This document shows, in pieces, positions 38,749 through 51,700 of a stretch of DNA of 64,000 nucleotides (position 1 is the first letter of the stretch; the number at the start of each line of letters is the position of its first letter). The DNA lies in assembly GCA_030674185.1 (NCBI GenBank), contig CM060306.1:44330483-44394482 (forward strand), in the 5' to 3' direction. Below the pieces are notes generated by a model. It did not search any database, was not told the DNA's origin, and saw nothing but the letters and a program-made list of their open reading frames with translations. The DNA comes from Monoplex corrugatus. Its lineage: Eukaryota; Mollusca; Gastropoda; Littorinimorpha; Ranellidae. Both the position numbers and the translations under genes were made by a program.

Positions 38749-39265
38749 GTCGAAAAATCAGTCTCGTGTGTCGTGGCTTCGTGTAGACGCAGCAAGAACA
38801 ACGAAAAAAAATGACAGTCAGCCAGCTTAAATACATTCACACTGTAACTGATCAAGTTACAACACGCGTCGATGTAACTCACTATAACTGACCCCAACCA
38901 TGCAAAGAAGGTTGCAATCACTTGCAGTCGGTTAGATGTGTCGGGCCAGACAATTTGCATACCGCACGCAGCGTGCGTGCAAGGCATGCTTTTTGTTTTG
39001 ACGTCGGAGTTTTTTTCAAACTCGGCTCCGCCTCTATTTTCTGCTCTAACTCACTGGAACCGATGGGGACTAGTGTGAATGCCTTTGTAACCGTTTATAA
39101 CTTGATCGGGCGATGTAACCTCGAAAATTTTTTATCTCCCAAGTCATATTTTTGGGGGCCATCTAACCACCTATCTAACAAAAAATCGGGTCTTCCCGAA
39201 AAATCGTCTAACCGATGGGAACCCACCGCAACCAAAAATTTGTGGTTCCAGTTAGTTAGAGAGCG

Positions 39266-39314
39266 ATGTAACCATTTGGTTAGATCGTGGTTACAGCCTA
39301 GTGTGAACGTACCA
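39266..39314 (-). repeat. Harbinger right terminal inverted repeat
   Basis: Reverse complement of the left terminal repeat, ending CGTACCA and followed by the TAA duplication. Confidence 0.93.
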
Positions 39315-39649
39315 TAAGCGGCGAAGCTCGGAAGTAATCCATGGTTGGCTGTAGTTAGGTCGGGATTTCTTGGAAGGTATGTGGGTCTGGACTGCTTCGA
39401 TAGAAATGTGGGTAATGGGTCAACGATAATTTACGATTATAACTAAAATCTCCGTGATTGGAACAATTCCATTAGAATCGGTGAATAGGAGTAATTTTAC
39501 TGCCAAATGTCAAACATTTCGGTGCACTCATTCCCTCTCTCTGTTTGCCCTAAAATATTTAACAAAATTATTTATCCCTCATAAACCCCTACACAAATCC
39601 CACACATGGGCCTAACCTTTATCTTCTAAGACAAGGGTAGACAAATTAA

Positions 39650-39976
39650 TAATAATAATAATAATATATTTTATTTATATAGCGCAAAATCTTGACAAAA
39701 TCAAATCTAAGCGCTGAGCGTATACATGCATACATACCTACATACATATGAGCGTATACATGCATACATACATGCTTACATACTTACATACATAAATCTA
39801 AGCTGAGCGTATACATGCATACATACATACATACATAAATCTAAGCGCATACATACATACATACATACGTACGCACATGCATACATAATAATTACAACAT
39901 TTATACAGCGCAAATCTTGACAAAATCAAATCCAAGCGCCGAAAAGACACACACGCACACACGCACGCACGCACAC

Positions 39977-40025
<49 letters not shown>

Positions 40026-40672
40026 CATGGCCACAAATGGGGAGAAAAGAATAAAAGCAATAAAAGCAAGAATAAAACCAATGGAAAACCACAGAGAGCA
40101 CATCATATACAATTATATATTAAAACAAAGTGATTCCCCTCCGAGCGGAGACAGGCTGCAGAGGGGGGTTGAGTGAGGTTAGGATTTTAGGCAGAGGAGA
40201 AAAGGTGAGTTTTGAGAGCGGACTTGAAGGAGGCAAAAGTAGGTTGCTGACGGACTGAGAGAGGAAGTTTGTTCCAGGAGAGTGGACCAGAAACAGAGAA
40301 GGCTCGTGGACCATAGGTATTGAGCTTAGTGCGTGGAAAGCGAAAAGTCAGAGGATCGGAGGCAGAGCGGAGGGTACGTGAGGGAACATAGATCTCAAGT
40401 AGGCTTGACAGGTAATCGGGGGCTGCGTTATTGAGGCTTTTGTAGCACATGGTGTCTAGTTTGTACTGTATGCGCTTTGATACAGGGAGCCAGTGAAGTT
40501 GTGCCAGGAGAGGAGATATGTGGTCAGCTTTTTTCTTTTTGAGTACGAGGCGTACAGCATTGTTTTGAATGCGCTGTAGGATGTGAATGGTGGAGGCAGG
40601 AAGACCAGACAGGAGTGAATTGCAATTTAAAACAAGCCTATCCTTTTCGGATACGTATGTGTGCCCATCCAC
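39650..40672 (-). mobile_element. 3' fragment of an L2/CR1-like non-LTR element, longer copy
   Basis: An open frame of 161 codons on the minus strand includes CNSLLSGLPASTIHILQRIQ, LAQLHWLPVSKRIQYKLDTM and WNKLPLSVRQQPTF, ending at the same SSA-stop as the copy at 30.1 kb. The tail GCGCTTAGATTTGATTTTGT is repeated in tandem near 39.69 and 39.90 kb and finishes in (ATT)n. 5' truncated. Confidence 0.85.
39948..40025. repeat. (CA)n microsatellite in the L2/CR1-like 3' UTR
   Basis: CA run with CGCA interruptions. The sister copy at 30.5 kb has (GT)n at the same place, so the microsatellite belongs to the element. Confidence 0.9.
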
Positions 40673-41057
40673 ATCAAGTCATGCACGTTACTGGAGGTTT
40701 AGAGTCTGGAGGTTGTTCAAGAGGCACATCACTAAACAGCTTCAAATGAAAGCTTCACAAACGTCTTCTTCCAATATCGTAAATATTTATTCTGATTATT
40801 CTAATAAAAACCCCTTTTCTAGATCTACATATACTTAATAATAAAACAGTTAGCCGTTTTTATCACACTTTTACGCTATTATCTTTCTGTATAAAATATA
40901 CTAAATCTCTCATCTCTTTACTTCCTATTGATTTAATTTGATTTTTTCTCTCCATTTGTGATTTTTTTGAGTTTTGTATGATTTACAGTTCACCTATTTT
41001 CATCATAATGTTAGACTTGACATGTTACCTTCCCTGCCCGCCTTGTCTGTTCTTTAT

Positions 41058-42545
41058 TGGTAATGATGACATACCCCCAGGCCTCATCAAGCACTACAAG
41101 AACACCCTCCTACAGTCCCTACATGATGTCTTCTGTCAGTGTTGGAGAAAAGGAGCAGTACTACTAGACATGAGAGATGCCAAGATCGTCACCCTCTGTA
41201 AGAACAAGGGAGATAGAAGTGACTGCAACAACTATAAGGGCACTTCCCTACTGAACAGTGTAGCTTCTGATCAGAACGCTCCACAGTGGACATGATTTTT
41301 TTCCCTTTGTCAATTACTGGAGAAATGCAGAGAACAGCAAAAGCCCATCTACATCACCTTCAAGGCCTTTGACCTGGTCACAGAGATGGACTGTTCAACA
41401 TTGTCCTGAAAATAGGACCCCCCCCCCCCCACTCCAAAGCTGCACAGCCTAATTAGATCATTCTACGACGACATGAAGGCAACCATCCAGAACAAGGGCA
41501 GCATGTCCAAATCTTTTGACATCAAAAGCGGTGTTAAGCATGGCTGTGTGCTTACTGCCACCCTGTTTGGCATCTTCTTCGCCGTGCTCCTAAAGCATGC
41601 TTTTGGGAATGCAACGGAAGGAGCGTACCTATGCACCAGGTCCAATGGGCCACACTTAACATGACAAGACTGAAAGGTGCGCAAGGCCATTATCAGAGAC
41701 CTACTCTTCACCAATGCTGCCGCTGTTACCTCACACACTGAGCAACAACTCCAGTGTCTCCTAGACAGATTTTCCCAAGCCTGCAAAGACTTTGGTCTGA
41801 CCATCAGCCTGAAAAAGACGAACGTGTTGAGCCAAGACATGGACACTCCACCTGTCATCACCATGGACAGCTTTGATGTCATTCACCAGTTCACATACCT
41901 CAGGTCCATCATTACAAACAATCTGTTCCTCCATGGTGAGATCAACAAGCACAGTGGCATAGCTGCAGCAGCCTCGGGCCAACTTACTGCACTCTACTGT
42001 ATGGCAGCAAGACAAGGACAGCATAATTATGCCAAACAAGAGTGAGAGCTGAACAGTTTTCATTTGTGCTGCCTTTGCCATGTCCTCGGCATCAAGTGGA
42101 GCAACAAAATACCAAGCACCCAGGTCTCCCCACCATGCATGCACTGTTCAGACAATGCAGGCTGTGGCCATGTGGACCTGACAGAAGATGGATGTATCCC
42201 AAAGGATATCCTTTACAATGAACTAGTCTCTGGCAAGAGATCTGTTGGCCACCCCCAGCAACAATCAAAGACATCTGCAAGCACAATATGAAAGCTCTGG
42301 ACATCAACACAGATAGCTGGGAAGACAGCAGCCGACTGCAACAGATGGCGCAGTGTGCTCCAGAAACAACTTAGGTCAGGGGAAAAGAAGATCCAAACCT
42401 TAGCTGAGGAAATCCCATGGTGAGCATCCATATGTGCATCCAATGTCACAGAATCTGCTCCAGAGGTGTCAACTCGACTCGGCGTGACACTAGATATAGT
42501 GCATCATCCATAGTTGATGCCGACTGACAGAGGCCTACTACCACT
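41058..42545 (+). pseudogene. Second, strongly decayed copy of the 18-22 kb retrotransposon family
   Basis: Fragments GNDDIPPGLIKHYKNTLLQS, VTLCKNKGDRSDCNNYKGTS, DIKSGVKHGCVLTATLFGIF, FGLTISLKKTNVL and a 3' end GACAGAGGCCTACTACCAC parallel the copy at 20.5-22.3 kb, with many frameshifts. The catalytic box has become TNAAAV, so it could not function. 5' truncated. Confidence 0.85.
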
Positions 42546-44086
42546 ACTGCCTGCTGTCTTTGATACCACTGACCATTGCGTCCTTATCTCTCGTCTTGAA
42601 CGTACTTTCGGATTTCATGACTCTGCTCTTTCTTGGTTCTCATATTTCTCGGATCACTTTATCAGTTCTTGCAACTGAAGTCAGTCTAAGCCTGTTACAC
42701 TTTCTTGTGGATTTTGCCTGTTAGACTTTCTTGTGGATTTCCTCAGGGTTCTGAGATTGTAATTAATAATAACAATATTATTATTGTTATTAATGTTATT
42801 GTTGTATACATCGAAAGAACCTTCAGCATCCCCATAAAGAAAAAGGAAGTACCAAGCCAGTGAGTCAAAAGCTAAACGAAGTATGAGGTCTGGTAATTTT
42901 TATTAGCCTAAAAAAAAAAAAAATCTGATTTTGTCATAGATAAATTTTATGTTGTCTCCAGTGAGATGGGCCTTCAGGTTTTTGATGTATTCTGGAGCTA
43001 GGTTTATCAGATTTAGGGATACAGGCTTTAATTTCCTGTTTTTGGGATGTTGAAAGTTCATCTCTAGATAACTGTTAAATGCTTGTACAACAAAAGAAAA
43101 GGACCAAGCCCAAGTCCCCCCCCACCCTTACCAAATCAAAATTCTGCTCTAAATCAATCCATTCCACGACCCTTTCCGATTTTTCCATGTTTTTCAATGC
43201 AAGTCCTGTTACTGCTACATCTATTTTCCCTTCAAACCAGTTTTTTCTCTTTAGCTGACAATATTGGCTATTCTGTTTTTAAATCATTCATTTCACATGT
43301 TTCTAAAGGCAATCTTAAAAATGATTCCTTGATAAGAAATGTTAATTGTTGAGTTACGTTTTGTACAGCTCAAGTGAAAACATAAGTGGATCTTTGTAAC
43401 GGTGTGGGTGTCTACAGTTTTTGGTATATATGTGCTGCTGCAATATCTGACAGTTTTGTATATACACAAACATGTGAGCACATGCATACACAAGTGCACA
43501 TACACATATGCGAGCGTGCACACACCACACACACACACACACACAACACACACACGCCTACACACAGGCAAACAAAGTCAAAGATAATTTGAAATTTTAA
43601 CAAATTACGTTTTATTTTGATCTGTAAGGAGATTCATCAGACTACACAAAACAGCTTATAAATAGGTCTCATACTAATCTACAGCAGCAAACTGGGATAA
43701 TGCAAGACCACAACCCCGATACAAATATGTATTTATAAAAAAATCACAACAGACCAGCTTCAAGGGCATTCTATGTCCTACAAAAGCAAATTAAGAAAAT
43801 GAACACCACAACCCCAAACAAAATGTAACATAATAAATAAATCAAATCAACAACAAATAAAACAAACGGAATGTAATGTTTTTCCTATGGAATGCAAACT
43901 AAACACATGATTATTTTGATTAGAAGATATTGGCTCAATGATGAATGGATCAGTCGGAAATTTTCTTTCATATCACTCTGAACATTACATCAACAATGCT
44001 TTCTTGCAGAAGGAAAACAGAAGAAATCCGAAACAGTTTTCTGAGTGAGTATGTGAGTGAGTAAGTAAATGAGTGTATGTGTGTAT

Positions 44087-44125
<39 letters not shown>

Positions 44126-44319
44126 TGTGAGAGTGCGTGTGTGTGTATATACATATATCTAAAACGCCTAAAAATCCCTGAAATTACATGAGTTCAGCTG
44201 TATCAAAATAGCGATTCCAGCTGACTCGTCACACTTCTCCACCATCTTAACCCATGTTCATCCCTGCCAGTCTCTCCCCTGGCACATTCCCAATCAAAGT
44301 AAAATGTAAAAAAGTCCTC
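42546..44319. other. Intergenic sequence without a recognised gene
   Basis: Between the two host genes. Holds an AATAATAACAATATTATTAT-type palindrome near 42,765-42,800, a short (CA)n at 43,516-43,560 and (GT)n at 44,090-44,122. A TTTCTTGTGGATTTYSCTCA-like RT trace near 42,540-42,750 may be another retroelement remnant. Confidence 0.4.
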
Positions 44320-44672
44320 TGATGTCTGATGTATCACGACAGGCACCTTACTCCTGTCATTGTTTTTAAAGCTCTGCCCTGATGTCTGATGTATCATGAC
44401 AGGTACCTCACTCTTGTCATTGTTTTTAAAGCTCTGCTCTGATATCTGATGTATCATGACAGGTACCTCATTGTTGTTTAAAGCTCTGCTCTGATGTCCG
44501 ATGTATCATGACAGGTACCTTACTACTGCCATTGCTGTTTACAGGTCTGCTCTGATGTCTCATGACAGGTACCTTATTCCTGCCATTGTTGTTTAAAGCT
44601 CTGCTCTGATGTCTGATGTATCATGACAGGTAGGGCCTACCTTACTCCTGTCATTATCGTTTAAAGCCCAGC
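44320..44672. repeat. Tandem repeat, 60-bp units
   Basis: Six units of TGATGTCTGATGTATCATGA, CAGGTACCTTACTCCTGTCA and TTGTTTTTAAAGCTCTGCTC, the first three exactly 60 bp, later ones with small deletions. Because 60 is a multiple of three, a repeated 20-residue frame exists on the minus strand, but with stops in the later units. Confidence 0.92.
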
Positions 44673-45130
44673 AGAACATGCAGAACTACATCAGGGCTAT
44701 AACTTTCTCATGATGTACAAAATACCTCATTCGGCAAAAGACTATCTGGAAAAGAAAATTAAGTACATATATTAATGCATTTGTGCACACAATCTAAGGA
44801 TATGCTCCTGTCATAGACTGCACCCTGCCCAATTTATCACTACAGGGTAAAAACGACAAACCTGAACACAAATGTATAAACATTAGCCAAGGGCATTAGA
44901 ACATGTATAAAAACTTGCCTAAATGATTTAAAATTGCTTCTGCACATTTCTGTGAGCCAAAAATGAGCTCAATGTCTCCCAATATAAATTCTAAGAGGAA
45001 AAAAATGTAATGCTTTATAAAACACATACTGGAGAATGGACCAGCATGGCAGAAAATGATAGGAAGAGATGACAGACAGTGAAAGAGCAAGGCAGAAACA
45101 GAGAGTGACAGAAAAGAAGAAATTTCTAGC
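44640..45130. repeat. Dispersed repeat, copy A
   Basis: Shares ACATCAGGGCTATAACT, GAAAAGAAAATTAAGYACA, AATGCATTYGTGCACACAAT, GGCAGAAAATGATAGGAAGA and other blocks, in order, with 56,540-57,260. Function unknown. Confidence 0.75.
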
Positions 45131-48100
45131 ACAGAATTTCAGGTGGGGATACTATTTATATTGAAAGAGCCCCCAGCACCAAAAAGGGTACTCCCTCCAA
45201 ATTAAGAAAGTAAAAACAAAATACACCAAAGTTATATCTGTAGCTTTTTATAGTATGTCAAGATGACCAGAACATACTGCCAACGCTTGGCCTGGTAGGA
45301 GGTTTGATGGAGAGAAGAAAATAAGTGTGGGTCCATATACACTAAATTCGTGAGTAAATTCGTTGAAATGCAACAATTTTATCACAGAGGAATCGTCTAT
45401 AAATCACTTGATCATATATATACAGTAACATCTTTTGATGTAATTAAGTTGTGTAGAAAGTCTTGCGTAGAAAAATTTCTACAGAAAATTCTATGAATTA
45501 ACAGAGATGTTTCATTCCATGCAATCATTCAGAATTTACATTTGTGTAGAAAGCCTTGTGAAAAAACATTTTTTAATGAAAATTCTGAGTACAAAAGTCT
45601 GTGTACGGAGGTAAAGACATTTAGACCTTTAAAACATTTCAGAAATCACATTTGGAGACGTTGGAGACAGAGGAATTTTCTACACATTCAAACTCACATT
45701 TGAAAACAGAGGTGTGGATGTACTGGAATTTTCTACGCAACAGTTTACAACAAGAAACCATAAAAATTCTAGTAAAGCCTATAGCCCAGAACACAGACTC
45801 ACAAAACCTGCCTGAAAACGCTACAAACAAACAAGAAGAAACTGTTATTCTAGCAATACCCTGCAACATGATCCTTGCTTCAAGATAAAAGGTATAATGT
45901 GTGACCTTTGGAGTGACAAACCATGGTATTGAATATATAATAGTAACAGCATATACATTTCTATTGGCAAATCACAATCTTTCAACGATCTTCAGTTGAA
46001 TGCAAAGCCAACTACTGTGTGTGACCGTATAAACTGACTTCAAGGTTCAAGTACAAAAAATGGTCTGAATAATGCTGTGATAATATCAGACACCCTGACA
46101 AAACATATACATATAAAAGCAACAACAGGAAAGAACACCCTGAACAACAGAAATTGGAGTATTAAATGTGTGCGACATCCTAAAAATTGACAAATGATGA
46201 TCCAACCCATCAATAATAACACTAAATGGTATGGTTAGTTTGAAACAAACCATTATGAAACAAACAAATAAAACCATAATAATGAACAAAACTTCTCTTC
46301 AAGTGACAACACTGCACAGCAGGGGCATATTCTAAGAAATTAAACTCTTAAATAAAAAACAGAAATGGAAAAAAACTACCACAGTATGCAGACAAGTTAA
46401 GTAACTAGATTGCTTTAAAACAAAAATCATACAAAATAGATACCCGATTCATATTTTGGATATAGTGGAATATAACAGAAGAGGAGTGTGGAATTCATTG
46501 TCCATCAATGTTTATCTCCATTTGGAACAAGTGAACTATGCTAATCAACAAATTATGGCAACTACAGTGCACATGCTGAACCTAGTGCAGTTTTCAAACA
46601 TCTAATTCTCTTAATTCTGTACTTTTAAACATTCTCAAATTCAAATCACACTAAATTTTGCTGTGATCATTAGAAGGTAACTTGGTGATATGTAACTACC
46701 CAAATCAAAGATGAAGCTTATTACACAATGGTTAGTTCCATTTTCTTTCAAAAAGAGAAACACATTCTCAATTAAGTACAGCTGCCAAAATACACAATAC
46801 AGATACAACTGCAACCACATTCAGATTACAGATGGAAATCTTGTGCAGAATGTAAACACAGGTGATCTTTTATACACAGTGGTGCATACTTTCTGATATT
46901 CACAGCTCAGGGGTCATGGTTACTTAAGTTTGGTCTTACAATAAATTTATAACATCTCCAATCAGTCAAAAAAGAATCAACAGTGAATGAAGAACAAGAC
47001 AGACACACACAAAAATCAAGGACCCAATTCCACAAACAAAAGAACTTATGTAAACTAACACTTTAATTAATCCATCCCATGAATTGCAGTTTGATAACTG
47101 AGAAAGGAAAAACTTAGTCTAGATCTAAGTTAGTAGTTTATCAGCCCAAAGAGCTACAATATGAAGATCACACAATAAGCAGTGAGAATGTCTTCATAAT
47201 TCAAAATGTAACTGTCTCAGAACTTTGAAACTTTACACACACCTGGCCCAATTCAATTATTCCATGATCTAATTAAAAACTTGTATGCAAATATTGAGAC
47301 GTCCTGTATTTTGATGTCATGTTGGGTATATTCATTCTAAGGCCCATCAAAAGTTCAGAAGCAAGCAAGCATATTTCATATGATGATGATATGTGGCTAT
47401 GATAATAAGAAAGTACTGATGACACATTACACTCTAATGTGACAAACTATTAATTAAGACTACTACAGGACGTTTCTGATGAAAATACGGATACCTGCAA
47501 TCTGAAAGAAACGTAAAACACTGTTAAACGATTTGCAAAGATTGGTAACATGACAATGCACCTCGCCAAAAAGCAGACAGTACAATCACTTATGTCATGT
47601 CAATGGGACACTCTGCTAAACCCCACCTAGTCTTCAGATATGAATCCCCTAGAGTTTGATCAATTCCCCAAGATGAAAGAATGAAAAAAACCCACCAATG
47701 GTGTACATCTCCACAACTAATAAGACTGAAAAGGAGACAGCCAAGCAAGTACAACATATCAACTGGGTTGCCTTGCACCTGTAGGGCATTCTGAACCTTT
47801 CCAATAGATAAGAAAAGTTATTCAGGAGAAAGGATGTTATATTGAAGGAATATAGAAAGGTACCGATCATTATCACACTCTTTCTTAACATTTTCTAGAC
47901 ATACTTTCACTGTTTATTGAATGACCCTTGTATCACTATCACAAATACCACCGCAAAAGCTTACAGGGCCCTCTCTGTAATGTACTGAAATTAAATGTAA
48001 CCTGATGAAAAATAATAATCAATGAAGAATGTTTAAAATTAAACATCATGATGTGTAAGTATGTATTTCTATAAAAAGTTCAAGCAAATTGTCAAGTATA

Positions 48101-48214
48101 AGTTGAGAAGCAGCAACATGTACAAAAATATATTAATGCACAATCCAGAACAACAATCATAACAATGACACAAGAAAGCTGTCAAGATAGATCATGTTAT
48201 AAGACTAGGCATTC
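45131..48214. other. Intergenic sequence without a recognised gene
   Basis: AT-rich, no repeat or exon that I can support. Small internal repetition of GTGTAGAAAG-CTTG and AAAATTCT words at 45,440-45,740. Confidence 0.45.
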
Positions 48215-48392
48215 TTATAACCCTTGGCTCCTGCACCCCGTCCACCAACATCCTGCACTGCCAACCATGCAAGCAAAGCAAAAACTTAACCTCTTGATTC
48301 CCTCATCCTATCTACGAGCTTCTGCAGGAAGCTGGTGGATAGGGTGAGGGAGTCAAAGGGTTACGATTTTGCAGAAGGTGGATGGGGCTAAC
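48215..48392. mobile_element. TTAA-flanked nested palindromic MITE, copy 8
   Basis: TATAACCCTTGGCTCCTGCA at the left; inner hairpin present (CTTCTGCAGGAAGCTGGTGG); right end truncated after GGTGGATGGGGC. Lies just downstream of the testican-like gene. Confidence 0.7.
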
Positions 48393-48552
48393 AAGCAATG
48401 TAAAACCTGATTTCAAAATGTGTTTTTAAAAAAGAATCAACACTATCAAACTTTAATGTGATAGAAAAAATGCAAAAATGAACACAGGTTTATTCTTATG
48501 TACTGATTTTCCTATCATTAAAAAATACAGAAAAAAATATATATAACAGCTG

Positions 48553-48558
48553 TTTATT
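48553..48558 (-). other. Candidate poly(A) signal of the testican-like gene
   Basis: Minus-strand AATAAA about 200 nt after the stop codon, the first such hexamer downstream. The location fits a short 3' UTR. Not otherwise supported. Confidence 0.4.
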
Positions 48559-48756
48559 CAGAACAGCTTCTTTGGATTACATGCACTTTCTGTGATCTTC
48601 AGTTTGTTATATAAGGCAAATAATTCATAAGCTACAGAAAAACTTGTTAAACATCACATGACCATCATTCTGACTGGTCCTACATAAGCAATAAGAAATG
48701 AATTATAAAAATAAGAACAGCATGTTGAGCTAGTAGTATGATAACTGGTTGACTGT

Positions 48757-48797
48757 CTAGGACAGATTCTTTGGGTAGCCCATGTTGTCCAGTTTAC
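48757..48797 (-). CDS. SPOCK: Testican-like gene, terminal coding exon
   Basis: 41 nt after a T-rich tract and CAG acceptor, phase 1. It encodes GKLDNMGYPKNLS then TAG at 48759-48757. It lacks the acidic, Ser-Gly-containing tail of vertebrate testicans. If the preceding exon really is frameshifted, the second frame stays open here for about 38 further codons. An AATAAA lies 199 nt downstream. Confidence 0.7.
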
Positions 48798-51700
48798 CTG
48801 AAAAAAAAAAGAATAAAAAATGGAAAACCATTCACAAGACCAACATACTATAAATATCATATTCTTAGCTCCACCAAACATCATGGAAGTTCAATAATCT
48901 GTTGTTTTTGTCCTAAATCTTGTAAATTTGTCTCTTTAGAATCTTTTGTGTATGCATGGCAAAGGCCAATGGGCCACAAATATGCTCATGTCTTGTTCTC
49001 ATTCTATTTTCACATTTCTGGCTCTATAAAAATCTGCTCCAACAAAAGAATGATTCACAAAATAAAAGTACTAAAAACATTTGTCTTTAAAGAAAAGAAC
49101 AATGATTCACAAATGAAAGATCTCTACATATTTGCTTAAGAGGACAACTGATTCAAAAATAAAAGGATTATAAATATCTGCTTCAAAGGAAAGAACAGTG
49201 ATTCACAACATAACAGTCCTATAAATGTCTGCTTCAGAAAAATGACAAATGATTCACAAACTGAAAGTACTGCAAGTATCTGCTTAAGAAAAAGGACAGT
49301 TATTTATAAAATGAAAGTACTATAAATATCTGCTTAAGAAAAACAACAGGGCAGTGATTCATAAAATGAAAGTATTATGAATGTTTGCTTACGAAGAGCT
49401 ACTCTGAACTGTAAACTGTATGACAAGCTTGCAAATTGTTCCCCCTTTTTAACCGCTTTGCATTTGACTTTTGGATCGTAAATGTTCTCTAGTAAATTTT
49501 CTACCTTTTAACACTTTCGCATTTAGATTTTGGATTGTTAAATGTTCTTTAATAACTGTCCCCTGCTCTAACCCTTTTGAATTTGGATTCCGCATTGTTA
49601 AATACTCCCTAGAAACTTTTCTCCTTTTGTGCTAGGATTTTGTACTGTTAAATACTCTCTAGTAAATTCCCCCATTTTCACCTGAATTCTAGATTATTAA
49701 ATGCTCTTTAGTAACATTTCTGTCTTTTACATCTGATTTCTGGACTGTTAAATGCTCTCTGTAAGCTTTTCTACCTTTTATATCTGAAATATGGCTTAAT
49801 AAATACTCTTTTATTAACTTTCCTCCCTTTTACATTTGAATTCTGTATTGTTTAATGCTCAATAGCAACATTCCCCTTGTATAACCCTTTTGCACATGGA
49901 TCTGGATAGTTACATTTTCTTGAGAATTTAGATTATTTGGATGATAATGCAGAAACAAACTTTAATAATATCTAAAAGCTGCAATTTAAATGCTTAAAAC
50001 TTTTCCAAAAAGACTGTTACACAGTAAGCCAATCTGAAACATTACACAAAGCATAAATATATTTCATCCAACCAAATTGACAGATCCAGTTAAATTTGCT
50101 ATGTGCAGATGTGCAGTCTCTTCCTCTCTCCCCAACCTGTTTTCTCTCTCCACCCTCTCTCTTTCACACACATACACTCAAACACAGACACAGACGCAGA
50201 CACAGACACACACACACTTGGCAGTTAGTGACAAATACATATAAGGTACAGTAGATGCTGTGTGTGCTCAGTCTCCTCAACTATCACATAACAGGCTATA
50301 TAGGTCAAAAGAATAAGCCATAACTTACCACAATGAGCTCGACCAATGATGCGTGTACCAGTAATCTCAGAGCCTTCAGGTGTGACGCACCAACAGGTCT
50401 GTGTTGATGGTGCCTCGCCCATGCACTGCTCCTTGTGGTAGTAACCTTCACGTCACAGCTTGGGATGTACTTTTCTGGAACATTTCACATGGCACAATGA
50501 GACTATTTAACCATAAATTACAAACATGTTATGTGTTTATGCTTGTTTGTCTATGTTTGGCTTGATTCTGTCTGTTATGAGAATTCAAAACATATACTGT
50601 AACCTTGTGAATATACTAGAAATAGAAAGCAAAGGTAAGGGGTTGGAACTAAACAGCAGGAAGACTGAAGTCATGATGATCAGTGAAAAACAGGAAATCC
50701 CCTCATGCAAAATAACAGCAAATGGCACAACCTTGACACAGGTTAATAAGTTCAAATACCTGGAAACGGTCATTTCATCAGACGGCAGATGCACATCGAA
50801 ATAGCTGGCAGAAACAGCATTCAAGGACATGATAAGCATTCTTACCAACAAATGCCTATCAATTAACATCAGAAAGAGGTCCTTGAATGTTATATAGAAC
50901 CAATACTGTTGTACGGATGCGAGGCGTGGACAGTCAGCAAGCAAAGCCAGAGCAAGATTGAGGCAGTCGAGATGTGGTTTCTCAGAAGAATGTTGAGAGT
51001 TCCATGGACAGCAAAGAAAACAAATGAGACAGTCTTGATGGAGGCAGACACAAGCAGATCACTCATAAGGAAGATTAGGAAAAGACAAGCAACATTTATA
51101 GGCCATTTTATGAGGAAGGGGATTTGGAGCACCTGGTCACAACAGGAAAACTGGAGGGAAAGAGAGCACCAGGTAGACCCAGGGAGAGAATGCTGGATGG
51201 ACTTGCAGAGAGAGTGGCTGGGGATGAGGAGGGTGGGGAGATGCTGGGGGCAACGAGAGATAGAGATGGTTGGAAGTCCATGGTCGCCAACGCCATGCGG
51301 CAGGGCACCTGATGATGATGATGACTTTAATCAGGAGACATGTGGTTTTGCAATAGTAATCTAAAACAATTGTACCTGTTTTTTTTCTCTCTCTCTGTCT
51401 CTGGTATTACTTGTTTTGACTCTGCATGCAGCCTCTCTGAATTAAAAAATTTCAATCAATCTATATACCTATAAGTAATTAATCTTGAAATAAATTTATG
51501 TATGATTTAAAAAATGGTCTTACTATGATTAACAGTACATCAATACCTCAGTAACAACTTCATAAATGTTAGAAACTTCAAAGAATGCACCAAATTATAC
51601 ATCTGACAGTTATGAGGGTACTTTCCAGTAGAATGAGACCACGTCTGTATAGCTTGAAAACGCATTTACAGAAAATGGAAAATTACGTCACAGAAACGTC

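Larger units (their letters stand above)
34766..39314. mobile_element. PIF/Harbinger DNA transposon, apparently complete
   Basis: Terminal inverted repeats of nearly 50 bp begin TGGTACGTTCACACTAGGCT, with the complementary end at 39,314. The 3-bp target duplication TAA (34763-34765 and 39315-39317) is the superfamily hallmark. It carries a transposase (plus) and a MADF-type gene (minus), convergent, each starting near one end with its own TATA-like box, with microsatellites between their 3' ends. The host sequence is a CR1-like retrotransposon whose reading resumes on both sides. Confidence 0.95.
32590..39450 (-). mobile_element. CR1/Jockey-superfamily non-LTR retrotransposon, 5' truncated and split by Harbinger
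   Basis: Reads on the minus strand from about 39,450 (PSKKSRPNYSQPWITSELRR) to the Harbinger insertion at 39,317, resumes at 34,765 (DHINTTLTEEPTEHAPKYKR), runs through the reverse transcriptase and ends in A/T-rich sequence with a (GAA)n tail at 32,593-32,622. The endonuclease is mostly missing. Its 3' end lies about 100 bp upstream of the LRMDA start codon. Confidence 0.82.

Noticed and set aside
44320..44672. Regularly repeated 60-bp units considered as a CRISPR-like array
   Set aside because: Units are contiguous without unique spacers, in a eukaryotic intergenic region.
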